A stretch of DNA of 6,615 nucleotides, from contig JANXYA010000261.1 in NCBI GenBank assembly GCA_025350345.1, forward strand, positions 1-6,615, read 5' to 3'. The notes beneath the pieces are model-generated. The model did not search any database. It was not told the DNA's origin and was given only the letters and a program-made list of their open reading frames with translations. Position 1 is the first letter of the stretch; every line of letters starts with the position of its first letter. This DNA comes from Gammaproteobacteria bacterium (lineage in GTDB: Bacteria; Pseudomonadota; Gammaproteobacteria; Steroidobacterales; Steroidobacteraceae). Positions 1 through 4,676 of the stretch are shown one piece after another. The translations under genes were made by a program, and so were the position numbers.

Positions 1-197
1 ACCACGACCAGGGGCTGCCCGTGCTCAAGCACTCCGGCTTCGGTACCGCCGTCAACATGACGCTCGGCCTGCCGATCATCCGCACTTCCGTCGATCATGG
101 CACGGCACTCGACCTGGCCGGCACCGGCCGCGCCGAGGCCGGAAGCCTGCTGGCAGCGATCGAGCTTGCCGCCAGCCTGAGCGCACCACGCTCCTGA
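1..197 (+). CDS. pdxA: 4-hydroxythreonine-4-phosphate dehydrogenase, 3' end only
   Basis: PdxA oxidises 4-phosphohydroxy-L-threonine with NAD(P)+ in the DXP-dependent route to pyridoxal 5'-phosphate, in the cytoplasm. Only the last 64 complete codons are present. They read in frame from base 3 (bases 1-2 finish a codon, probably Tyr) to TGA at 195-197. The fragment opens with H-D-Q-G-L-P-V-L-K and continues through G-F-G, T-L-G-L-P-I-I-R-T-S and V-D-H-G-T-A, the typical PdxA C-terminus. The first His matches the third metal-ligand histidine of the E. coli enzyme (His266 by my alignment from memory). The fragment has the expected length from that motif to the end, so the 3' end looks intact. 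rsmA starts 23 bp downstream, as in the classic surA-pdxA-rsmA-apaG-apaH order. The remainder of the gene lies outside the window. Confidence 0.95.
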   Translation, partial: HDQGLPVLKHSGFGTAVNMTLGLPIIRTSVDHGTALDLAGTGRAEAGSLLAAIELAASLSAPRS

Positions 198-220
198 GCC
201 GCACCGCGGCCCTCACCCCG

Positions 221-1006
221 ATGCGTGCGCGCAAGCGATTTGGGCAGCACTTCCTGCACGACCCGGCGGTGATCGAGCGCATCGTGGCGGCCATTGCACC
301 GCGGCGCGATCAAGCCCTGGTGGAAATCGGTCCGGGCCACGGCGCGCTGACTGCACCCGTGCTCGCCGCCAGCGGAGCACTGGATGTGATCGAAATCGAC
401 CGCGATCTGGCTGCGGCGCTGCAGGCACGCTACGCGGCACAACCCGCCCTGCGGCTGCACGCGGGCGATGCGCTCGAGTTCGACTACAGCGCCCTGGCGC
501 GGGAACGCGGACAGCGGCTGCGGATCATCGGCAACCTGCCCTACAACATTTCCACGCCGCTCCTGTTCCGCCTGCTGGCGCACAGCGCGCAGCTCGCCGA
601 CCTGCATTTCATGCTGCAGAAAGAAGTGGTCGATCGCATCGTGGCGGCACCGGGCAGCCGGCAGTATGGTCGGCTCGGGGTCATGCTGGCGCCCCGGGTG
701 CGGCCTACGCGCCTGCTGGAGATCGGTCCCGGCGCCTTCCGGCCGGCACCGCGCGTCTGGTCGGCATTGCTGCGCCTGGAGGTATTGCCGGACCACCCTG
801 AGTGGGCCAACGGGCCGCATTACGGCGCGGTGGTCGCCGCCGCATTTGGCCAGCGGCGCAAGACGCTGCGCAACGCGCTCGCCGGACTCCTCGATGGCAG
901 GCAGATTGCCGCAGCCGGCATCGACCCCGGTGCGCGCGCCGAGACGCTGGCGCCGGCCCAATTCGGGCAGCTGGCGCTGGCAGTGGCGGCTGCCACGCCG
1001 CTGTGA
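221..1006 (+). CDS. rsmA: 16S rRNA (adenine1518-N6/adenine1519-N6)-dimethyltransferase
   Basis: RsmA (KsgA) uses S-adenosylmethionine to dimethylate two adjacent adenines in the 3' terminal hairpin of 16S rRNA during late assembly of the 30S subunit. The 261-residue product is close to the E. coli length of about 273. Visible motifs are F-G-Q-H-F-L at residues 7-12, the SAM loop E-I-G-P-G-H-G-A-L-T at 35-44, the acidic end of strand 2 (E-I-D, 58-60), G-D-A at 82-84, and the catalytic N-L-P-Y at 105-108. The F-x-P-x-P-x-V-x-S block at 173-181 has Trp180 where Asp is usual. The ATG at 221 places F-G-Q-H-F-L at the expected distance from the N-terminus. It has no clear Shine-Dalgarno sequence, so translation may depend on coupling to pdxA 23 bp upstream. 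Identification is secure. Confidence 0.97.
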   Translation: MRARKRFGQHFLHDPAVIERIVAAIAPRRDQALVEIGPGHGALTAPVLAASGALDVIEIDRDLAAALQARYAAQPALRLHAGDALEFDYSALARERGQRLRIIGNLPYNISTPLLFRLLAHSAQLADLHFMLQKEVVDRIVAAPGSRQYGRLGVMLAPRVRPTRLLEIGPGAFRPAPRVWSALLRLEVLPDHPEWANGPHYGAVVAAAFGQRRKTLRNALAGLLDGRQIAAAGIDPGARAETLAPAQFGQLALAVAAATPL

Positions 1007-1019
1007 TTCACTAGCTGCC

Positions 1020-1024
1020 GGAGG
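1020..1024 (+). promoter_or_regulatory. Shine-Dalgarno sequence of the usp gene
   Basis: GGAGG lies 5 nt before the ATG at 1030. It is the strongest ribosome binding site in the left block, in contrast to rsmA, which has none visible. This suggests the inserted stress-protein gene is translated independently of its upstream neighbour. Confidence 0.75.
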
Positions 1025-1029
1025 AACTG

Positions 1030-1461
1030 ATGTCCGTTTACCGCCAGCTCCTGGTGGCGATCGACCTGGGCGACGAGAGCCGCGCCGTGGCCGCGAAGAG
1101 CGCGGAGCTCGCGCGCCTCTGGCAGGCGCGGGTCCAGCTGCTGCACGTCATCGAATTCGTGCCCGTGGAGCCCATGAGCGATGCGCTGGTACCCGTGGTG
1201 CAGATCGATGAGCGGCTGATCGCGCGCGCCCGCGAGCAGCTCCAGGCCCTGGCTGCCGAGGTGGGGCTGGACACCTCCGGCTGCCACGTGGCGAACGGCA
1301 GCGTCAAGGGCGAACTGCTCCGCCATGCCCGCGATTGCGGCGCGGACCTGATCGTGCTGGGCTGCCGCGAGCGCCACGGCCTATCGATCCTCGTCAATTT
1401 TACAGAAGACACCGTGCTGCACGGCGCGCCCTGCGACGTGCTGGCCATGCGTGTAAGGTAG
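1030..1461 (+). CDS. universal stress protein, UspA-type
   Basis: This is a 143-residue single-domain Usp protein with a cytoplasmic Rossmann-like alpha/beta fold. It begins Y-R-Q-L-L-V-A-I-D-L with Asp at the usual first-strand position. It continues with V-Q-L-L-H-V-I (strand 2), A-D-L-I-V-L-G-C (strand 4) and C-D-V-L-A-M-R-V at the C-terminus. The segment after strand 4 lacks the G-x2-G-x9-G-S/T nucleotide loop of ATP-binding Usps. In that respect it resembles E. coli UspA, which does not bind ATP, so I infer the same here. There is no signal peptide or membrane segment. A strong GGAGG precedes the ATG, and rsmA ends 23 bp upstream. Its TAG stop is 5 bp before the apaG start. The position between rsmA and apaG is not the E. 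coli arrangement. Its specific cellular role cannot be told from sequence. Confidence 0.92.
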   Translation: MSVYRQLLVAIDLGDESRAVAAKSAELARLWQARVQLLHVIEFVPVEPMSDALVPVVQIDERLIARAREQLQALAAEVGLDTSGCHVANGSVKGELLRHARDCGADLIVLGCRERHGLSILVNFTEDTVLHGAPCDVLAMRVR

Positions 1462-1466
1462 CCTCC

Positions 1467-1844
1467 GTGTCCGACCGTCACCAGATTCAAGTCGCAGTCG
1501 AGAGCGCCTACCTCGAAGAGCAATCCGAGCCGGCCGAGCATCGCTTCGTGTTTGCCTACACCGTGACGCTGCACAACTCCGGGCAGGTGCCGGCGAAGCT
1601 GCTGACGCGCCACTGGATCATCACCGATGCCAACGGGCGCACCCAGGAAGTGCGCGGCGAGGGTGTCGTGGGCGAGCAGCCGCACCTCAAGCCCGGCGAG
1701 GGATTCCGCTACTCGAGCGGGGCCGTGCTGGAGACGCCGGTCGGTGCGATGCACGGGAGCTATCAGATGCTGGGCGATGACGGCCAGCGCTTCGATGCGC
1801 CGATCCCCGCATTCCGGCTCGCCAAGCCAGGGCTCCTGCACTGA
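1467..1844 (+). CDS. apaG: ApaG domain protein
   Basis: ApaG is a small beta-sandwich (fibronectin type III-like) protein encoded next to apaH in many proteobacteria. Its biochemical role is unsettled: E. coli ApaG is linked to cobalt sensitivity and the fold is also found in some eukaryotic F-box proteins. The product has 125 residues from GTG at 1467, matching the usual length of about 125. Typical blocks are present: F-A-Y-T-V-T-L-H-N, R-H-W-I-I-T-D-A-N-G, G-E-G-V-V-G-E-Q-P, L-K-P-G-E-G-F-R-Y-S-S-G and P-V-G-A-M-H-G-S-Y-Q-M. I prefer the GTG start over upstream in-frame codons because it gives the family length, sits 5 bp after the usp stop, and has AAGG about 8 nt upstream. Earlier starts would run through the usp gene in another frame. 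It probably shares a transcript with apaH, 38 bp downstream. Confidence 0.93.
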   Translation: MSDRHQIQVAVESAYLEEQSEPAEHRFVFAYTVTLHNSGQVPAKLLTRHWIITDANGRTQEVRGEGVVGEQPHLKPGEGFRYSSGAVLETPVGAMHGSYQMLGDDGQRFDAPIPAFRLAKPGLLH

Positions 1845-1853
1845 GCGCCGGCC

Positions 1854-1873
1854 GTCCCGGCGTGTCCCGGCAC
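1854..1873 (+). repeat. imperfect tandem 10-bp repeat in the apaG-apaH gap
   Basis: GTCCCGGCGT is followed directly by GTCCCGGCAC, identical at 8 of 10 positions. It fills half of the 38-bp gap just before the apaH start. It may be a simple replication-slippage duplication, and I see no evidence of a function. Confidence 0.5.
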
Positions 1874-1882
1874 TGAAGCGCG

Positions 1883-2725
1883 ATGGCGCGCTGGGCCATC
1901 GGGGACGTGCAGGGCTGCTGCGCCGAGCTCGACGAACTGCTGGCGCGACTGCGCTTCAATGCCGATCGCGACCTGTTGTGGTTCACGGGCGATCTGGTGA
2001 ATCGCGGACCTCAATCGCTCGACACGCTGCGGCGTGTCAGCGCGCTTGCCGACAATGCGATCGTCGTGCTCGGCAATCACGATTTGCACCTGCTGGCCGC
2101 GGCGCACGTGCCCGGGCACAAACTGCGCCGCAGCGATACGCTTGATGAGGTCCTCGCTGCGAGCGACCGGGATCGCCTGCTCGGCTGGCTCATCGAACGC
2201 CCGCTCGCGCACCTGGACCCTGGGCGCCAGGATCTGCTGGTGCACGCCGGGCTCGTGCCGCAATGGGATGCGCAGCAGGCCGCGCAACTCGCCGGGGAAG
2301 TGGCGCGCTCGCTCCGGCACGACCCGCGTGCGCTGCTGGAATCCATGTACGGCGACAAGCCGGATCTGTGGGACGAGACCCTCAGGGGTACCGAGCGGCT
2401 GCGCTTCATCATCAACGTGCTGACACGGATCCGAGTCTGCACGGCGCGGGGCCGCATCGATCTGAAGCAGAAGGGCACGCCCGCCGAGGCGCAGCCGCCC
2501 TGGCAACCGTGGTACGCGGTCAGGGGACGAGCCAGCGCCAAGACCCGCGTCGTCTTCGGCCACTGGTCGGCGCTGGGCTATTACCGCAGTGAGGGGCTGC
2601 TGGGCCTCGACACCGGCTGCGTGTGGGGCGGTGCGCTCACGGCCGTGAACCTCGATGATCCGGCGGCCCCGCCGGTGGCGGTGCCCGCCCGCGCCAGACC
2701 GGGAAGCGCCGCACCGCGCGAGTGA
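1883..2725 (+). CDS. apaH: bis(5'-nucleosyl)-tetraphosphatase, symmetrical
   Basis: ApaH hydrolyses Ap4A symmetrically to two ADP and also acts on NpnN-capped RNA 5' ends. It belongs to the calcineurin-like metallophosphoesterase family. The 280-residue protein carries the whole dimetal signature: G-D-V-Q-G at residues 7-11 (GDxQG, the ApaH variant of GDxHG), G-D-L-V-N-R-G-P at about 36-43, G-N-H-D, V-H-A-G, and F-G-H-W-S, followed by L-D-T-G-C-V-W-G-G near the C-terminus. The ATG at 1883 is the only reasonable start, since an in-frame TGA lies at 1874-1876. The ribosome binding site is weak (GAAG). The last roughly 25 residues are Pro/Ala/Arg-rich and look like a disordered tail. The gene faces a convergent neighbour 8 bp away, so this is probably the end of the pdxA-apaH transcription unit. 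Confidence 0.97.
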   Translation: MARWAIGDVQGCCAELDELLARLRFNADRDLLWFTGDLVNRGPQSLDTLRRVSALADNAIVVLGNHDLHLLAAAHVPGHKLRRSDTLDEVLAASDRDRLLGWLIERPLAHLDPGRQDLLVHAGLVPQWDAQQAAQLAGEVARSLRHDPRALLESMYGDKPDLWDETLRGTERLRFIINVLTRIRVCTARGRIDLKQKGTPAEAQPPWQPWYAVRGRASAKTRVVFGHWSALGYYRSEGLLGLDTGCVWGGALTAVNLDDPAAPPVAVPARARPGSAAPRE

Positions 2726-2727
2726 CA

Positions 2728-2742
2728 GGTCCTCTAGGGACC
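2728..2742. terminator. possible short hairpin between convergent genes
   Basis: GGTCC and GGACC form a perfect 5-bp inverted repeat (6 with a T-G wobble pair) around a 3-5 nt loop. It starts 2 bp after the apaH stop and overlaps the stop codon of the opposing lipoprotein gene. Being symmetrical and at a convergent junction, it could serve both strands. There is no T-tract on either side and the stem is short, so an intrinsic terminator is only a weak suggestion. Confidence 0.3.
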
Positions 2743-3213
2743 GTAGTGCAGCTTGAGCGCCGCGGTCGCCGGTGCGTAGAGGCCTTGCGGCGCCGGCAGC
2801 ACGGTGGCCGCGCCAGCGGCAGGCACGCTCAGGATCACCCGCTCATCGCCCCTGATTTCCAGGTGCGCGAAGGCGCCCGGTTGAACCAGGAATTCCAGGC
2901 GAATGGGCCAGGTGTGTCCCGGCATGGGGCGCAGGCTGAACTCGCCCTCCCCGCTCAGCGTGGTGAGGGATACCCGCAGATTGTTCCGGTTCCAGCTCTG
3001 CTCCAGCTGTGGGACGGCACCGCCCGCCGCAGATTCGGCCAGCAGTTCGTGGACGGCCGGCTCCGGCGGCGCCGGAGCGTGCCGCCAGGGCAAGTGCCAG
3101 TGCGAAGGGCCGAGCTTCGCCACATGGCTGCAGGCCGCCAGGGCCGCCAGAGCAATGAGCACCGCGCTGAGCGATGCGGCGCGTCGGCTGCGTCCTGCGA
3201 GGGCTTCACTCAC
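2734..3213 (-). CDS. predicted lipoprotein of unknown function
   Basis: This is a 159-residue protein I do not recognise. The N-terminus is a lipoprotein signal: a basic n-region (residues 1-11, ending R-S-R-R), a hydrophobic core of Ala/Leu/Val/Ile (12-26), and a lipobox L-A-A-C with Cys28 as the lipidated residue. Ser follows the Cys, so by the Lol rule outer-membrane sorting is expected. A Trp/His/Pro-rich linker (about 36-52) leads into a region that looks beta-strand-rich to the C-terminus. There are no other Cys residues and no obvious catalytic motif. The start is GTG at 3213-3211, supported by GGAAGGA seven nt upstream. An ATG at 3218-3216 is out of frame and meets a stop after two codons. 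The gene is monocistronic in the window, convergent with apaH and divergent from the kynurenine operon. Coding is supported by the signal peptide, ribosome binding site and lack of any better ORF here. Function is unknown. Confidence 0.72.
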   Translation of the reverse strand: MSEALAGRSRRAASLSAVLIALAALAACSHVAKLGPSHWHLPWRHAPAPPEPAVHELLAESAAGGAVPQLEQSWNRNNLRVSLTTLSGEGEFSLRPMPGHTWPIRLEFLVQPGAFAHLEIRGDERVILSVPAAGAATVLPAPQGLYAPATAALKLHYGP

Positions 3214-3220
3214 GGCATAT

Positions 3221-3227
3221 TCCTTCC
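3221..3227 (-). promoter_or_regulatory. Shine-Dalgarno sequence of the lipoprotein gene
   Basis: On the minus strand this reads GGAAGGA, 7 nt before the GTG at 3213. The spacing fixes that GTG as the start, since a nearby ATG at 3218 is only 2 nt away and opens a dead frame. Confidence 0.65.
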
Positions 3228-3236
3228 AGCTGCACG

Positions 3237-3257
3237 GGTACTGTGCGTACCATACGC
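3237..3257. promoter_or_regulatory. overlapping inverted repeats in the divergent intergenic region, possible operator
   Basis: The 95-bp gap between the lipoprotein gene and the kynurenine operon must hold promoters for both directions unless they start inside genes. Two perfect 5-bp inverted repeats overlap here: GGTAC-tgtgc-GTACC (3237-3251) and GCGTA-cca-TACGC (3245-3257). Such dyads in a divergent spacer could bind a regulator. I could not assign a convincing -35/-10 pair on either strand. Candidate -10 boxes are poor: TATTCA at 3271 on plus, and TATGGT at 3254-3249 on minus. Short dyads also arise by chance in GC-rich DNA. Confidence 0.3.
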
Positions 3258-3295
3258 GAGCCGCAGCGCTTATTCAGCTGTCGGGATTCGTCGAC

Positions 3296-3300
3296 AGGAA
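3296..3300 (+). promoter_or_regulatory. Shine-Dalgarno sequence of the 3-hydroxyanthranilate dioxygenase gene
   Basis: AGGAA lies 8 nt before the ATG at 3309. An ATG at 3304 is in another frame and reaches a stop after five codons, so spacing and frame both favour 3309. Confidence 0.65.
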
Positions 3301-3308
3301 CTCATGCC

Positions 3309-3850
3309 ATGGATTCGCTGAGAGCTCTGAACCTGCAACGCTGGATCGATGAGCACCGGCACCTGCTCAAGCCCCCCGTGGGCAACAAGCTCATCTACCG
3401 CGACAGCGAGTTCATCGTCATGGTGGTCGGCGGGCCGAACGCGCGCCGGGATTTCCACGTCGATCCGGCCGAAGAGTTCTTCCACCAGCTCGAGGGCGAG
3501 ATGGTGCTGCGGGTATTCGAGGACGGGGCGATCCGCGAGCTGCCGATTCGCGCCGGCGAGATCCTGCTGCTGCCGCCGCGCGTGCACACTCGCCCCAGCG
3601 CCCCGCCCACACGGTGGGCCTGGTGATCGAGCGCCAGCGCCGCCCCGGCGAGCGCGACGGGCTGCAGTGGTACTGCGAGCACTGTACGGCGCTGCTCTAC
3701 GAGGAATACCTGGAACTCAAGGACATCGAGACGCAGTTTCCGCCGGTCTTCGAGCGCTTCTACGGTAGCCCCGAGCACCGCCGCTGCCGGCAGTGCGGCA
3801 CGGTGGCCCCTGCGCCCGCGACGGCCGGGACCCACGATGCCGCACGGTGA
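3309..3850 (+). pseudogene. nbaC: 3-hydroxyanthranilate 3,4-dioxygenase, interrupted by a one-base frameshift
   Basis: The family enzyme opens the ring of 3-hydroxyanthranilate with O2 and Fe(II), giving 2-amino-3-carboxymuconate 6-semialdehyde, the precursor of quinolinate. It is also called HAAO. As written, the frame from ATG 3309 gives 92 family-like residues, then 13 unrelated ones, and stops at TGA 3624-3626. The rest of the enzyme continues in the +2 frame from 3587 to the stop at 3848-3850. Restoring one base near 3585 gives a 180-residue protein, the normal bacterial length. It has a cupin core with iron ligands His50, Glu56 and His94, substrate arginines Arg46 and Arg98, Glu108, and two C-terminal C-x-x-C pairs (123/126, 160/163) of the rubredoxin-like iron site. 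The break falls just before His94, so neither fragment should be active. The gene leads the kynurenine operon and overlaps or abuts the next gene. Either a sequencing error or a genuine recent mutation explains it. Confidence 0.88.
3582..3590 (+). other. frameshift site in the dioxygenase gene
   Basis: Family members read Val-Pro-His-Ser-Pro here. The sequence has GTG (Val92) at 3582, then only two bases, CA (3585-3586), before CAC-TCG-CCC (His-Ser-Pro). A Pro codon CCA missing one C explains it exactly. Protein similarity is continuous on both sides, so the break point is placed to within one codon. There is no slippery run of the kind used in programmed frameshifting. Confidence 0.85.
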
Positions 3851-4676
3851 TTCCCCCATGGCGGCCTGGATTGAACTCGAGGGCCGTTGCTTTCGCATCG
3901 AGCTCAGCCAGGCGCACGATCTGGCCATCGCGCTCAATTTCGACGGGCTGCAGCCGCGCTGGTTCGACGCCCCGGCGGCGCGCAGCACGCCGCTCGCCAG
4001 CGACCACTTCAGCGGCCGCGTCGAGCTCGGTGCGAGCTGCAACTGCAGCAGCCTGTCGCTCACGCCGCATTGCGACGGCACCCATACCGAAGGCGCGGGC
4101 CACCTCACTCGCGAACCGCTCGCGGTGCGCTCGGTCGTACCGGCAGGATTTCTCCCGGCCCTGCTGCTGTCGGTGAGGCCGGTAGGCGCCGCCGACACGG
4201 CTGAGGGTGGCCTGCCAGCGCCGGGCGCGACTGACCTGCTCATCACGCGCGAGGCGATCAGCCACGCCTGGCCCGCGGCGCTGGCCTTTACCCCGTGCGC
4301 GCTCATCGTGCGCACGCTCCCCAATCCGCCGTCCAAGCGCAGCACGGATTACCGCGAACATCCCGCTCCGTACCTGTCGGTGAGCGCGGCGCGGCTCATG
4401 GTCCAGCGGGGCATCGAGCATCTGCTGCTCGACGTCCCTTCGGCGGATCGCGCCGACGATGGCGGACGCTTGAGCGCGCATCGCGAGTTCTTCGGCCTGC
4501 CCGGCGGCAGCACGAGTCTCGCGCAGGTGCGGCGCCCACACTGCACGATCACGGAACTGGTGTACGTCGACGATCGCGTCGCCGACGGCGCTTACCTGCT
4601 GAGCCTGCAGATTCCCGCGCTCGGCGGTGATGCGGTACCGTCTCGTCCCCTGCTGTATCCGGTGCGGCCCGCGTGA
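3837..4676 (+). CDS. cyclase-family metal-dependent hydrolase, probable kynurenine formamidase
   Basis: The protein belongs to the cyclase/KynB-type amidohydrolase family (Pfam cyclase, PF04199), cytoplasmic and metal-dependent. The metal motif is H-C-D-G-T-H-T-E-G-A-G-H at residues 78-89, giving His78, His83, Glu85 and His89. Classical KynB has H-x3-H-x-D-x3-H, so this protein has one extra residue in the first spacing and Glu for Asp. Later blocks L-L-L-D-V-P-S (about 199-205), D-D-G-G-R-L-S-A-H, and T-I-T-E-L-V-Y-V near the C-terminus fit a longer cyclase subfamily. At 279 residues it exceeds KynB (about 210). Lying between the dioxygenase and kynureninase genes, it most likely hydrolyses N-formylkynurenine to kynurenine and formate. 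That function is inferred from context. The start is uncertain: ATG 3837 overlaps the previous gene by 14 bp, and ATG 3858 (272 residues) starts 7 bp after it. Neither has a good ribosome binding site. The stop overlaps the kynureninase start by 4 bp. Confidence 0.85.
   Translation: MPHGDSPMAAWIELEGRCFRIELSQAHDLAIALNFDGLQPRWFDAPAARSTPLASDHFSGRVELGASCNCSSLSLTPHCDGTHTEGAGHLTREPLAVRSVVPAGFLPALLLSVRPVGAADTAEGGLPAPGATDLLITREAISHAWPAALAFTPCALIVRTLPNPPSKRSTDYREHPAPYLSVSAARLMVQRGIEHLLLDVPSADRADDGGRLSAHREFFGLPGGSTSLAQVRRPHCTITELVYVDDRVADGAYLLSLQIPALGGDAVPSRPLLYPVRPA

Noticed and set aside
95..961. A 288-codon minus-strand open frame opposite pdxA and rsmA
   Set aside because: It is antisense to rsmA, whose motifs are complete. 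The composition is typical of a GC-rich shadow frame.
1335..1466. N-terminal extension of ApaG by 44 residues
   Set aside because: It would overlap the usp gene in another frame and exceed the family length. GTG 1467 fits the family length and gene spacing.
2722..3321. A 199-codon plus-strand open frame opposite the lipoprotein gene
   Set aside because: It starts inside the apaH stop region and runs through the divergent spacer. The minus-strand frame has a signal peptide, lipobox and ribosome binding site, which is better evidence.
3570..3630. Programmed ribosomal frameshifting to make full-length dioxygenase
   Set aside because: No slippery heptamer, internal Shine-Dalgarno or strong downstream structure is evident, and this family is not known to use frameshifting. 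A deletion or error is simpler.
3395..4345. A 316-codon minus-strand open frame opposite the dioxygenase and cyclase genes
   Set aside because: It is composed of Arg/Ala/Ser/Gly-rich shadow sequence, crosses two real genes and has no family resemblance.
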